Origin: Streptococcus mitis
Lineage (GTDB): Bacteria > Bacillota > Bacilli > Lactobacillales > Streptococcaceae
DNA length: 44,698 bases
Reading direction: 5' to 3'
Assembly: GCF_000722705.1 (NCBI RefSeq)
Contig: NZ_JPFW01000005.1
Span: 1-44,698, forward strand
The position numbers and the translations under genes were made by a program. The notes beneath the pieces are model-generated. The model was not told the origin of the DNA, did not search any database, and was given only the letters and a program-made list of their open reading frames with translations. Position 1 is the first letter of the stretch. Each line of letters starts with the position of its first letter. Below, piece after piece: positions 25,534 to 34,602 of this stretch.

Positions 25534-26155
25534 GAAATTGGTATTATTTACGAGCATTCTCATCCTACTACCTTCCCTTGTAGGTTGTGTTTTCTGGAAT
25601 CAATTACCAGAGGAGATACCCACTCATTTTAATCTACTGGGTCAAGCAGATGGCTACAATCATAAAATGTCTGCTATCTTTGGATTACCTACTCTCATGC
25701 TTTTGATGCATTGGTTGCTTCTATTTTTAATGATTAAGGATCCTAAATCTAGCAATATCAGTTCAAAAATACAAGTTTTGATTTACTGGATTATTCCTTT
25801 TGTATCTTGTCTATTAATGATTTCTATCTTTGGAGAATCTTTGGGTTATTCCATGATGAGTGGGCTACTAGCTCAGATTTTTATGGGAGTCGTTATGATC
25901 GTAATTGGAAATTATCTACCAAAAACACACCGAAATTATATAATCGGTATTCGACTTCCGTGGACCTTGGAGAGTGATAAAAACTGGAGAAAAACACATC
26001 GATTAGCTGGAAAAATTTGGGTGTTAGGAGGATTGTTATTGTTTCTAAATTCCTTTGTACAACTATATGTTTACTGGGTATTCTTCTTGACACTTTTCTT
26101 TGTAGTGATAATTCCTAGTGTCTATTCTTATCAATTATCAAAATTAGAATCTTGA
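25514..26155 (+). CDS. SdpI/DUF1648-family membrane protein, probable immunity protein
   Basis: A 213-residue protein with about six membrane segments. The DUF1648 motif is near the N-terminus (LPEEIPTHFNLLGQADGY, about residues 29-46). The SdpI signature follows (IGNYLPKTHRNYIIGIRLPWTLESDKNWRKTHR region, about 135-167), with conserved GIRxPWTL and NWxKTHR. Bacillus SdpI gives immunity to the SDP toxin and captures the SdpR repressor at the membrane. ATG 25514 is preferred over TTG 25511, with GGAG 9 nt upstream. It overlaps arsR by 20 nt. Confidence 0.9.
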   Translation: MKIKVNKKLVLFTSILILLPSLVGCVFWNQLPEEIPTHFNLLGQADGYNHKMSAIFGLPTLMLLMHWLLLFLMIKDPKSSNISSKIQVLIYWIIPFVSCLLMISIFGESLGYSMMSGLLAQIFMGVVMIVIGNYLPKTHRNYIIGIRLPWTLESDKNWRKTHRLAGKIWVLGGLLLFLNSFVQLYVYWVFFLTLFFVVIIPSVYSYQLSKLES

Positions 26156-26219
26156 AACAGGTATTTGAGTCATTAGTTAGAGAAATTGGTCTGATAAGTC
26201 TATTTCCCCAACGTATGGC

Positions 26220-26248
26220 TTGAAAAATCACTCTCTTTCGTTTATAAT
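26220..26248 (+). promoter_or_regulatory. Promoter of the DUF3290-DUF421 operon
   Basis: -35 TTGAAA (26220-26225), 17-nt spacer and consensus -10 TATAAT (26243-26248). Confidence 0.85.
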
Positions 26249-26281
26249 GAAGAATGATTTTATGAAAGGGAGTGAAAATAA

Positions 26282-26737
26282 ATGAAATTTTACTCATATG
26301 ACTATGTGCTTAGCCAAATCAGTCAACAAAATGGCATCATGATTGGCTTTGGAATTGTTCTCCTAGCTATCACAGGATTTTTTGCTTTTAAGGCCTATCG
26401 AGATAAAAAGGGGACTAAGTTTCGGGAATTGGTCATGATTTTGGCCTTGACCTTAGTGGCCATGCTTTTGGTGACAATTTCAAAATACCAGACCAATCAA
26501 GCCTCTAACAACCAATTTCAAACTTCACTTCATTTCATAGAGGTTGTTTCCAAAGACTTGGGAGTGGATAAATCAGAAGTTTATGTCAATACTTCTGCAG
26601 CCACTGATGGAGCGCTTGTCAAGGTAGGTTCAAATGTCTATCGTGCCATGAACGGGAGCCAACCAGACAAGTATCTTTTAGAGAAATTAGAATTGCATCA
26701 AACAGACGCTATTGAATTGGTGGAGGTAAACAAATGA
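26282..26737 (+). CDS. DUF3290 family membrane protein
   Basis: A 151-residue protein with two N-terminal membrane helices (about residues 18-35 and 50-67) and a soluble C-terminal domain (FIEVVSKDLGVDKSEVYVNTSAATDGALVKVG). I recognise the DUF3290 family, commonly found before a DUF421 gene in Gram-positive cocci. Its function is unknown. Strong RBS AAAGGGAG; ATGA overlap with the next gene implies co-translation and probably a complex. Confidence 0.82.
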   Translation: MKFYSYDYVLSQISQQNGIMIGFGIVLLAITGFFAFKAYRDKKGTKFRELVMILALTLVAMLLVTISKYQTNQASNNQFQTSLHFIEVVSKDLGVDKSEVYVNTSAATDGALVKVGSNVYRAMNGSQPDKYLLEKLELHQTDAIELVEVNK

Positions 26738-27369
26738 CACTCAATTATATGGAAATTTTAATCAAACTGGCCTTGGGGCTCTTCTCGCTGGTTTTTGTTA
26801 TCAATGTGACAGGAAAGGGGAACCTAGCACCTAACTCTGCGACAGACCAAATTCAGAACTATGTTCTCGGTGGTATCATCGGTGGGGTGATTTACAATAG
26901 TTCTATCAGTATTCTCCAGTATGCAGTGATTTTGATGATGTGGACGATTTTGGTCTTGACCCTCAAGTGGCTCAATAACAATGTTCGTTTTGTCAAACGC
27001 TTGATTGATGGTAAACCGACTCTGCTCATCAAAAATGGGCAGATTGACCCAGAAGCCTGTCGTTCAGTTGGTTTGTCTGCGGCAGATGTTGCTCTCAAAC
27101 TTCGTAGCCAAGGAATTTTCCAGATGAAGCAAGTTAAACGAGCTGTGCAGGAGCAAAATGGCCAACTCATCGTGGTCCAAATGGGAGATGAAAATCCTAA
27201 GTATCCAGTTGTGACTGACGGTGTGATCCAAGTCGATGTCTTGGAATCGATTGGCCGTAGCGAAGACTGGCTGCTTGATAATCTCAGCAAGCAAGGGCAT
27301 GACAATGTAGCTAACATCTTTATCGCTGAGTATGACAAGGGTGCGGTCACAGTCGTAACCTATGAATAA
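26734..27369 (+). CDS. DUF421/YetF family membrane protein
   Basis: A 211-residue protein with three N-terminal membrane helices (about 8-28, 42-62, 66-86) and a cytoplasmic YetF-type domain with KPTLLIKNGQIDPEACRSVGLSAADVALKLRSQG, the family hallmark. The biochemical role is not established. Coupled by a 4-nt overlap to DUF3290. An inverted repeat just downstream may dampen readthrough to the ABC exporter genes. Confidence 0.85.
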   Translation: MTLNYMEILIKLALGLFSLVFVINVTGKGNLAPNSATDQIQNYVLGGIIGGVIYNSSISILQYAVILMMWTILVLTLKWLNNNVRFVKRLIDGKPTLLIKNGQIDPEACRSVGLSAADVALKLRSQGIFQMKQVKRAVQEQNGQLIVVQMGDENPKYPVVTDGVIQVDVLESIGRSEDWLLDNLSKQGHDNVANIFIAEYDKGAVTVVTYE

Positions 27370-27372
27370 GAA

Positions 27373-27398
27373 AAACCTGGGGTCTTGGCCTCAGGTTT
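27373..27398 (+). terminator. Weak terminator or attenuator before the ABC exporter
   Basis: AAACCTGGGG/CCTCAGGTTT form a 10-bp stem (one G-T) with a 6-nt loop, but only three T end it. Probably partial termination. Confidence 0.5.
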
Positions 27399-27423
27399 CC
27401 ATTTGCAATCAGAAAGGGATTTT

Positions 27424-29169
27424 ATGTCCATTATTCAAAAACTTTGGTGGTTTTTCAAGTTAGAAAAACGCCGTTATCTAGTCGGAATTGTGGCCCTGGT
27501 CTTGGTTTCCGCTCTAAATCTTATTCCACCTATGGTTATGGGGCGGGTTATTGATGCTATCACATCGGGACAATTAACCCAACATGATCTCCTTCTTGAC
27601 CTATTTTACTTGCTTCTTGCAGCCTTTGGTATGTACTATCTGCGCTATGTTTGGCGTATGTATATCCTCGGGACTTCCTACCGTTTGGGACAGATTATGC
27701 GCTCTCGCTTATTTGAGCATTTTACAAAAATGTCTCCAGCTTTTTATCAGACCTATCGGACGGGGGACCTGATGGCGCACGCAACCAATGATATCAATGC
27801 CCTAACGCGTTTAGCAGGTGGCGGTGTTATGTCTGCCGTGGATGCCTCTATCACGGCGCTGGTGACCTTGATGACCATGCTCTTTAGCATTTCCTGGCAG
27901 ATGACCTTGGTTGCCATTCTTCCCTTACCTTTCATGGCTTATGCGACCAGTCGTTTAGGTAGAAAGACACATAAGGCCTTTGGCGAATCACAGACTGCCT
28001 TTTCTGAACTCAATAACAAGGTGCAGGAGTCCGTATCAGGTATCAAAGTGACCAAGTCTTTCGGATACCAGGCGGACGAGTTGAAGTCTTTCCAGGCGGT
28101 CAATGAATTGACCTTCCAAAAGAACCTCCAAACCATGAAATACGATAGTCTCTTTGACCCCATGGTTCTCTTGTTTGTTGGTTCCTCCTATGTTTTAACC
28201 CTCTTGTTTGGCTCCTTGATGGTTCAGAAAGGGCAGATTACAGTCGGAAATCTGGTCACCTTTATCAGTTACTTGGATATGTTGGTCTGGCCTCTTATGG
28301 CCATCGGATTCCTCTTTAATATCACCCAGCGAGGGAAGGTTTCTTACCAGCGGATTGAGGAACTTTTGTCTCAGCAATCACCTGTACAAGATCCAGAGTT
28401 TCCTTTAGATGGTATTGAAAATGGATGCTTGGAGTACGCCATTGATCGTTTTGCCTTTGAAAATGAGGAGACACTGACGGATATTCACTTTAGTTTGGAA
28501 AAAGGGCAAACTCTGGGCTTGGTCGGACAGACAGGCTCTGGGAAAACATCCTTGATTAAACTCCTCTTGCGTGAATACGATGTGGATAAGGGTGCTATTT
28601 ACCTAAACGGTCATGATATTCGGGACTATCGTCTGACAGACCTTCGCAGTCTCATGGGATATGTTCCTCAGGACCAGTTTCTCTTTGCGACTTCTATCCT
28701 CGAGAATGTTCGTTTTGGAAATCCAAGTTTAACAGTTCCACAAGTGGTAGAAGCGACGAAGCTTGCTCAAGTCTATCAAGATATTACAGAGATGCCTCAG
28801 GGATTTAATACCATTATCGGTGAAAAAGGGGTCAGCTTATCGGGTGGACAAAAACAACGTTTGGCCATGAGTCGGGCTATGATTTTAGACCCCGATATCT
28901 TGATTTTAGATGATTCCTTGTCCGCCGTGGATGCTAAGACAGAGTATGCGATTATCGACAACCTCAAGGAAACGCGCAAGGACAAGACAACCATTATCAC
29001 AGCTCATCGCCTCAGTGCAGTTGTCCATGCAGATTTGATTTTGGTTCTGCAAAATGGCCAAATCATCGAACGGGGCACACACGATGACTTGCTAGCTCTG
29101 GATGGCTGGTATGCCCAAACCTACCAGTCTCAGCAGTTGGAAATGAAAGGAGAAGAAGATGCAGAATAA
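27424..29169 (+). CDS. ABC exporter half-transporter, subunit A
   Basis: A 581-residue type IV ABC exporter subunit: six membrane helices (about 1-310), then the ATPase. Walker A GQTGSGKTSL is near 365, signature LSGGQKQR near 470, and Walker B DILILDDSLSAVD near 488, where Asp replaces the catalytic Glu after the first Asp. So this is probably the degenerate-site partner of a heterodimer of the LmrCD/BmrCD type. ATG 27424 is chosen for AAAGGGA upstream; the in-frame ATG at 27385 has no RBS. It overlaps the partner gene by 11 nt. Substrate unknown; drugs or lipids are typical. Confidence 0.9.
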   Translation: MSIIQKLWWFFKLEKRRYLVGIVALVLVSALNLIPPMVMGRVIDAITSGQLTQHDLLLDLFYLLLAAFGMYYLRYVWRMYILGTSYRLGQIMRSRLFEHFTKMSPAFYQTYRTGDLMAHATNDINALTRLAGGGVMSAVDASITALVTLMTMLFSISWQMTLVAILPLPFMAYATSRLGRKTHKAFGESQTAFSELNNKVQESVSGIKVTKSFGYQADELKSFQAVNELTFQKNLQTMKYDSLFDPMVLLFVGSSYVLTLLFGSLMVQKGQITVGNLVTFISYLDMLVWPLMAIGFLFNITQRGKVSYQRIEELLSQQSPVQDPEFPLDGIENGCLEYAIDRFAFENEETLTDIHFSLEKGQTLGLVGQTGSGKTSLIKLLLREYDVDKGAIYLNGHDIRDYRLTDLRSLMGYVPQDQFLFATSILENVRFGNPSLTVPQVVEATKLAQVYQDITEMPQGFNTIIGEKGVSLSGGQKQRLAMSRAMILDPDILILDDSLSAVDAKTEYAIIDNLKETRKDKTTIITAHRLSAVVHADLILVLQNGQIIERGTHDDLLALDGWYAQTYQSQQLEMKGEEDAE

Positions 29170-30901
29170 ACGAGAACAATGGGCTGTATTGAAGCGCTTG
29201 ATGTCCTATCTCAAACCTTATGGACTCCTGACTTTTTTGGCACTCAGTTTTCTCCTAGCAACGACAGTCATTAAAAGTGTTATTCCTCTTGTGGCCTCCC
29301 ACTTTATCGACCAGTACCTCAGCAATCTTAACCAACTGGCCGTTACCGTTTTACTGGCCTACTATGGCCTTTATATCCTACAAACTCTAGTTCAGTATGT
29401 CGGCAATCTTCTCTTTGCGCGCGTGTCTTACAGTATTGTTAGGGATATTCGTCGCGATGCCTTTGCCAATATGGAGAAACTAGGCATGTCTTATTTTGAC
29501 AAGACGCCAGCAGGCTCCATCGTCTCTCGTTTGACCAATGATACCGAAACCATCAGCGATATGTTTTCGGGGATTTTATCCAGCTTTATCTCAGCAGTTT
29601 TCATCTTTCTGACAACCCTTTATACCATGTTGGTGTTGGATTTTCGTTTGACAACCTTAGTCTTGTTCTTTCTCCCCTTGATTTTCCTTTTGGTCAATCT
29701 CTATCGGAAAAAGTCAGTCAAGATTATCGAAAAAACTAGAAGTCTCTTGTCGGATATCAATAGTAAGCTGGCAGAGAATATTGAGGGAATCAGGATAATC
29801 CAGGCCTTTAATCAAGAGAGGCGCCTGCAGGCAGAATTTGATGAAATCAACCAAGAACACTTGGTCTATGCCAATCGTTCTGTAGCCTTGGATGCCCTCT
29901 TTTTGAGACCTGCCATGAGTTTACTGAAACTTATGGGTTATGCTGTCTTGATGGCCTATTTTGGCTACCGTGGTCTTTCTATCGGGATAACGGCCGGAAC
30001 TATGTATGCCTTTATCCAGTACATCAATCGCCTCTTTGATCCCTTGATCGAGGTGACGCAAAACTTTTCAACCCTTCAAACGTCCATGGTATCTGCAGGG
30101 CGTGTATTTGCCTTGATTGACGAGAAGATCTATGAACCTTTTCAAAAAGATGGGCAAGCCAAAGTCCAAGAAGGCAATATCCGTTTTGAACATGTGTGTT
30201 TCTCTTATGATGGCAAGCACCAGATTCTGGATGATATTTCCTTTTCCGTTAACAAGGGTGAGACCATTGCTTTTGTGGGGCATACAGGCTCGGGGAAATC
30301 TTCCATTATCAATGTCCTCATGCGCTTTTATGAATTTCAGTCAGGGTGGGTCCTCTTGGATGGTGTGGATATCAGGGATTTCAGTCAGGAAGAGCTGAGA
30401 AAAAACATCGGGCTGGTCTTGCAAGACCCCTTCCTCTATCATGGAACCATCAAGTCCAATATCGCCATGTACCAAGATCTCAGTGACGAAGAGGTTCAGG
30501 CTGCGGCTACCTTTGTCGATGCAGATTCCTTTATCCAAGAACTTCCACAGGGATATGATGCACCTGTGTCTGAGCGTGGTTCGAGCTTTTCAACTGGTCA
30601 ACGCCAGCTTCTTGCTTTTGCCAGAACAGTCGCTAGTCAGCCTAAAATCCTGATTTTGGATGAAGCGACTGCCAATATTGACTCTGAAACAGAAAGTATG
30701 GTTCAAGCTTCTCTGGCGAAGATGAGACAGGGGCGGACAACCATTGCCATTGCCCACCGTCTTTCTACCATCCAAGATGCCAACTGTATCTATGTTTTGG
30801 ATAAAGGACGCATTATCGAGAGTGGAACCCATGAGGAACTCTTGGCCTTGGGAGGAACCTATCACAAGATGTATAGCTTGCAGGCAGGGGCCATGGCCTA
30901 A
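29159..30901 (+). CDS. ABC exporter half-transporter, subunit B
   Basis: A 580-residue partner of the preceding gene with six membrane helices and an ATPase. Walker A is GHTGSGKSSI (about 375). The signature region reads FSTGQRQLLAFAR, with FSTGQ instead of LSGGQ. Walker B ILILDEATANID keeps the catalytic Glu. This one-good/one-degenerate split across the two subunits is the rule for heterodimeric exporters. RBS AAAGGAG lies in subunit A. Confidence 0.9.
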   Translation: MQNKREQWAVLKRLMSYLKPYGLLTFLALSFLLATTVIKSVIPLVASHFIDQYLSNLNQLAVTVLLAYYGLYILQTLVQYVGNLLFARVSYSIVRDIRRDAFANMEKLGMSYFDKTPAGSIVSRLTNDTETISDMFSGILSSFISAVFIFLTTLYTMLVLDFRLTTLVLFFLPLIFLLVNLYRKKSVKIIEKTRSLLSDINSKLAENIEGIRIIQAFNQERRLQAEFDEINQEHLVYANRSVALDALFLRPAMSLLKLMGYAVLMAYFGYRGLSIGITAGTMYAFIQYINRLFDPLIEVTQNFSTLQTSMVSAGRVFALIDEKIYEPFQKDGQAKVQEGNIRFEHVCFSYDGKHQILDDISFSVNKGETIAFVGHTGSGKSSIINVLMRFYEFQSGWVLLDGVDIRDFSQEELRKNIGLVLQDPFLYHGTIKSNIAMYQDLSDEEVQAAATFVDADSFIQELPQGYDAPVSERGSSFSTGQRQLLAFARTVASQPKILILDEATANIDSETESMVQASLAKMRQGRTTIAIAHRLSTIQDANCIYVLDKGRIIESGTHEELLALGGTYHKMYSLQAGAMA

Positions 30902-30903
30902 TA

Positions 30904-30925
30904 TTCTTTGATTTTCATTGAGTAT
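30904..30925 (-). repeat. BOX-like fragment
   Basis: On the minus strand this reads ATACTCAATGAAAATCAAAG, a 20-mer I know as common in pneumococcal intergenic BOX-type repeats. Only this short piece is present, so it is a degraded copy or coincidence. Confidence 0.4.
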
Positions 30926-30977
30926 GAGAATGAAATCCTTCAAATTACAGATTTCTTTCACCGCCTTTTCCATTTTG

Positions 30978-30986
30978 TGGTATAAT
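30978..30986 (+). promoter_or_regulatory. Extended -10 promoter of the sugar transferase operon
   Basis: TGGTATAAT is an extended -10 with no good -35. A second TATAAT occurs at 31006-31011 closer to the gene. TTGACA at 30995 lies between the two and is too close to the second to act as its -35. Confidence 0.5.
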
Positions 30987-31031
30987 GAAAAATGTTGACA
31001 AATAGTATAATAAAAACAAAGGAGAAACAGC

Positions 31032-31724
31032 ATGCTGAAATGGGAAGACTTGCCCGTGGAAATGAAATCAAGCGAGGTTGAGTCTTACTACCAGCTTGTC
31101 TCTAAAAGGAAGGGTTCGCTGATTTTCAAGCGTTGCTTGGACTGGGTTTTGGCCTTGGTTGTACTGGTTCTGACCTCTCCCATCTTTCTCATCTTGAGCA
31201 TTTGGATCAAGTTGGATAGCAAGGGGCCAGTGATTTACAAACAAGAGCGCGTGACCCAGTACAACCGTCGGTTCAAGATTTGGAAGTTCCGTACCATGGT
31301 GACGGATGCGGATAAAAAAGGGAGTCTGGTAACTTCTGCTAACGACAGCCGTATTACCAAGGTTGGAAATTTCATCCGCCGTGTGCGTTTGGACGAACTG
31401 CCTCAGTTGGTCAATGTCCTTAAAGGCGAAATGTCCTTTGTCGGTACACGTCCTGAAGTGCCACGTTATACAGAACAGTATAGCCCTGAAATGATGGCGA
31501 CCTTGCTTTTGCCAGCAGGGATTACCTCTCCAGCCAGCATCAACTACAAGGATGAGGACAGCATCATCAGTCAAATGACTGAAAAAGGTCTGTCAGTTGA
31601 TCAAGCCTATGTAGAACATGTTCTTCCTGAAAAGATGCGCTATAATCTCGCCTATATCCGAGAGTTTAGTTTCCTTGGAGACATCAAAATCATGTTTCAA
31701 ACCGTGTTTGAAGTGCTAAAATAA
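31032..31724 (+). CDS. Undecaprenyl-phosphate sugar phosphotransferase, teichoic-acid-type
   Basis: A 230-residue bacterial sugar transferase (PglC/WcaJ catalytic core). One N-terminal membrane helix (about residues 36-58) precedes the core: IKLDSKGPVIYKQERV, FKIWKFRTM, RRVRLDELPQLVNVLKGEMSFVGTRPE. It attaches a sugar 1-phosphate to undecaprenyl phosphate as the first step of a cell-surface glycan. It is paired with an aminotransferase outside any capsule locus. I recall this pneumococcal pair being proposed to start teichoic acid repeats with AATGal; that assignment is from memory. Confidence 0.88.
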   Translation: MLKWEDLPVEMKSSEVESYYQLVSKRKGSLIFKRCLDWVLALVVLVLTSPIFLILSIWIKLDSKGPVIYKQERVTQYNRRFKIWKFRTMVTDADKKGSLVTSANDSRITKVGNFIRRVRLDELPQLVNVLKGEMSFVGTRPEVPRYTEQYSPEMMATLLLPAGITSPASINYKDEDSIISQMTEKGLSVDQAYVEHVLPEKMRYNLAYIREFSFLGDIKIMFQTVFEVLK

Positions 31725-31766
31725 AGTAGTCATGAGAAAATGAGTACAGATAAAAGGAGCAAATCG

Positions 31767-32996
31767 ATGCCAAATTACAATATTCCATTTTCACCACCCG
31801 ATATCACAGAAGCAGAAATTGCTGAAGTAGCGGATACCCTGCGTTCTGGTTGGATTACAACTGGTCCAAAGACAAAAGAACTAGAGCGTCGCTTGTCTCA
31901 ATATACACAGACACCTAAGACTGTCTGCCTCAATTCTGCGACAGCCGCGCTTGAGTTGATTTTGCGCGTCTTGGAAGTTGGACCTGGTGATGAGGTTATC
32001 GTTCCAGCCATGACCTATACAGCTTCATGTAGTGTCATCACACACGTAGGAGCAACCCCTGTCATGGTGGATATTCAAGCAGATACTTTTGAGATGGACT
32101 ATGACTTGCTTGAGCAAGCTATCACTGAAAAAACCAAGGTGATCATCCCAGTAGAGCTTGCGGGGATTGTTTGCGACTATGATCGTTTGCTCCAAGTCGT
32201 GGAGAAAAAACGTGACCTCTTTACTGCTGCAAGCAAGTGGCAAAAAGCCTTTAACCGTATCGTGATTGTTTCTGATAGTGCCCACGCTTTGGGGTCTACT
32301 TATAAAGGACAACCAGCTGGATCAATCGCCGACTTTACTTCCTTCTCATTCCACGCAGTTAAGAACTTTACAACTGCGGAGGGAGGAAGTGCGACTTGGA
32401 AAGCCAATCCAGCGATTGATGACGAAGAGATGTACAAGGAATTCCAAATCCTTTCCCTTCATGGTCAAACTAAGGATGCTCTTGCCAAGATGCAACTGGG
32501 CTCATGGGAGTACGATATCGTCACACCAGCCTACAAGTGCAATATGACTGATATCATGGCTTCGCTTGGTTTGGTACAATTGGACCGTTACCCTGGTTTG
32601 CTAGAGCGTCGTAAAGACATCGTGGACCGTTATGATCGTGGTTTTGCAGGTTCTTGCATTCGTCCATTGGCACACAAGACTGATAGTGTCGAATCTTCAC
32701 GCCACCTCTACATCACCCATGTAGAAGGAGCAAGTTTAGAAGAACGCAACCTCATCATCCAAGAATTGGCCAAAGCAGGAATTGCAAGTAACGTCCACTA
32801 CAAACCGCTTCCGCTCTTGACAGCCTATAAGAATCTTGGTTTTGATATGGCAGATTATCCAAGAGCCTATGCCTTCTTTGAAAATGAAATTACCCTTCCT
32901 CTTCACACTAAATTAAGCGATGAAGAAGTGGACTATATCATTGAGACTTTCAAAACAGTTTCTGAAAAAGTGCTAACTTTATCAAAAAAATCGTAA
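31767..32996 (+). CDS. DegT/DnrJ/EryC1-family sugar aminotransferase
   Basis: A PLP enzyme that aminates a nucleotide-linked keto sugar. The 409-residue protein shows SGWITTGPKTKELE, the DEVIVPAMTYTASCSVI loop, SDSAHALGSTYKGQPAGS, and SFHAVKNFTTAEGG with the PLP lysine (about residue 206). ATG 31767 is preferred because AAAGGAG lies 7-8 nt upstream; the in-frame ATG at 31740 lacks an RBS. It follows the sugar transferase by 42 nt, probably supplying its amino sugar (AATGal for teichoic acid, inferred). Confidence 0.9.
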   Translation: MPNYNIPFSPPDITEAEIAEVADTLRSGWITTGPKTKELERRLSQYTQTPKTVCLNSATAALELILRVLEVGPGDEVIVPAMTYTASCSVITHVGATPVMVDIQADTFEMDYDLLEQAITEKTKVIIPVELAGIVCDYDRLLQVVEKKRDLFTAASKWQKAFNRIVIVSDSAHALGSTYKGQPAGSIADFTSFSFHAVKNFTTAEGGSATWKANPAIDDEEMYKEFQILSLHGQTKDALAKMQLGSWEYDIVTPAYKCNMTDIMASLGLVQLDRYPGLLERRKDIVDRYDRGFAGSCIRPLAHKTDSVESSRHLYITHVEGASLEERNLIIQELAKAGIASNVHYKPLPLLTAYKNLGFDMADYPRAYAFFENEITLPLHTKLSDEEVDYIIETFKTVSEKVLTLSKKS

Positions 32997-33003
32997 AAAA
33001 GTC

Positions 33004-33032
33004 TTGACAAAGAAAAAACAAAGTATTAAAAT
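33004..33032 (+). promoter_or_regulatory. Promoter of the trpB paralogue
   Basis: Consensus -35 TTGACA (33004-33009), 17-nt spacer, -10 TAAAAT (33027-33032), directly upstream of the first T-box leader. Confidence 0.88.
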
Positions 33033-33039
33033 AAGTTCA

Positions 33040-33293
33040 ATAAATCAGAAAAGTAACTATTTTTGATCTTCAGGGAGCCTGTGGTGATTGTGAACAGGTG
33101 GTTGGAAGTAGTGAAAGTGGGCTGATTTTAAAAATGAATTTGAAACAATGAAAATTCGGTGCGCACACCTTACAGTGCAACTTGTTGTTAGACAAGGTAG
33201 AGATGTAAAGGGGATAGTCCCTTTATAATTGAGGTGGCACCGCGTTACTAACGCCCTCACACGGATTTAATTCTGTGTGTGGGCGTTTTTCTA
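33040..33293 (+). promoter_or_regulatory. T-box leader 1 (tryptophan) before the trpB paralogue
   Basis: The conserved T-box core AATTGAGGTGGCACCGCG is at 33227-33244. A Stem I region (about 33055-33150) precedes it, with TGG in the expected 3' part (GAAAGTGGGCTGA), consistent with a tRNA-Trp specifier. The terminator ACGCCC...GGGCGT (33251-33285) plus T5 follows. Uncharged tRNA-Trp should stabilise the antiterminator. The specifier is inferred from position and from the downstream genes. Confidence 0.9.
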
Positions 33294-33423
33294 TCCGTCA
33301 TTTTGTTTATCTTTTATTAGGGCGTTAAGTCGCTTTGATGAACTTGAGTTCTATCTGCAGCTCCTTGCCTACTACTAAAAGCAAACAAAAAGGCCGGATT
33401 CATACGGAAAGAGGAAAATTTTT

Positions 33424-34602
33424 ATGACAACTAAAGGTTATTTTGGACAATTTGGTGGTAGTTTTGTACCGGAGCCGATTCAGGCTTTGTTGGATGAGTT
33501 GGAAGTGACATTTGACAAGTACAAGGATGATCCAGAGTTTTTGGCAGAGTTTCGCCATTACTTAAAAGACTATTCAGGTCGCGAAACACCGCTCTATTTT
33601 GCGGAAAGTTTGACAGACCACCTAGGTGGCGCTAAGATTTATCTCAAGCGCGAAGATCTTAACCATCTGGGTTCTCACAAGCTTAATAACGTTTTAGGAC
33701 AAATTCTTCTTGCTAAACGTATGGGCAAAAAACGAGTGATCGCAGAAACAGGAGCTGGTCAACATGGTGTTGCGACAGCAGCGGCTGCAGCCAAGTTTGG
33801 TATGGCCTGTGATGTCTACATGGGGGCAGAGGATGTGGAACGTCAACGTCTCAATGTCTTCCGAATGGAGATGATGGGAGCAACTGTTCACGCAGTTGAA
33901 ACAGGGACTCGTACCCTTAAGGATGCGGTTGATGCAGCCTTTGGAGCATGGATGAATGACCTTGAAGCCTTCTACGTTTTGGGATCTGCCGTAGGCCCTC
34001 ATCCTTATCCTACAATTGTTCATGAGTTCCAAAAGGTCATCAGTGAAGAATCTCGTCGTCAAATCTTAGAAAAAGAAGGTCGTTTACCAGACTACGTTAT
34101 TGCCTGTGTAGGTGGTGGTTCCAATGCTATCGGTGCTTTTTCACAATATGTGGCTGATGAAGAAGTCAAATTGGTTGGGGTCGAAGCTGCTGGTCATGGA
34201 CTTGATACAGACAAGCACGCAGCTACTATGACAAAAGGTAGTATCGGAATTGTCGACGGTATGAAGACCTATGCAGTCTTTAAGGAAGATGGAGAGCTGG
34301 CTCCAGTTTACTCTATCTCAGCTGGTTTGGACTATCCAGGGGTTGGCCCAGAACACGCCTACTTTAAAGATTCTGGTCGCGTGGAATATGTGGCAGCGAC
34401 AGATGAAGAAGCTGTTCAAGCCCTGCTCCTTCTAAGCAAGACAGAAGGAATTATCCCAGCGATTGAAAGTTCGCACGCTATCGCAGAAGCGGTTAAACGT
34501 GCACCAAAACTAAGTAAAGACGACATTATCATCATCAATGTCTCTGGTCGTGGAGACAAGGACGTAGCTGCAATTGCAGACTACCTAGAAGCTAAAAAAT
34601 AA
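33424..34602 (+). CDS. Tryptophan synthase beta-chain paralogue outside the trp operon
   Basis: A 392-residue TrpB-family protein. PLP-lysine motif HLGSHKLNN (Lys86), catalytic-loop [11 protein letters not shown] (Glu108), phosphate-binding [10 protein letters not shown], and C-terminal VSGRGDKD are all conserved, so the active site looks intact. It differs from the operon TrpB (39163-40386) throughout the rest and even in the lysine box (GSHKLNN against GAHKINN). It has its own promoter and Trp T-box and precedes the trpE T-box. It may condense indole with serine independently of TrpA, or partner TrpA under different conditions. It is not annotated here as trpB, to avoid confusion with the operon copy. 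Confidence 0.9.
   Translation: MTTKGYFGQFGGSFVPEPIQALLDELEVTFDKYKDDPEFLAEFRHYLKDYSGRETPLYFAESLTDHLGGAKIYLKREDLNHLGSHKLNNVLGQILLAKRMGKKRVIAETGAGQHGVATAAAAAKFGMACDVYMGAEDVERQRLNVFRMEMMGATVHAVETGTRTLKDAVDAAFGAWMNDLEAFYVLGSAVGPHPYPTIVHEFQKVISEESRRQILEKEGRLPDYVIACVGGGSNAIGAFSQYVADEEVKLVGVEAAGHGLDTDKHAATMTKGSIGIVDGMKTYAVFKEDGELAPVYSISAGLDYPGVGPEHAYFKDSGRVEYVAATDEEAVQALLLLSKTEGIIPAIESSHAIAEAVKRAPKLSKDDIIIINVSGRGDKDVAAIADYLEAKK

Noticed and set aside
27424-30901. Assigning the ABC exporter to patA/patB
   Set aside because: The family is the same, but the neighbours do not match the patAB locus as I remember it, so no symbol was given.
30904-31031. TTGACA at 30995 as a -35 element
   Set aside because: The next TATAAT is only 5 nt away and nothing like a -10 lies 16-18 nt downstream.
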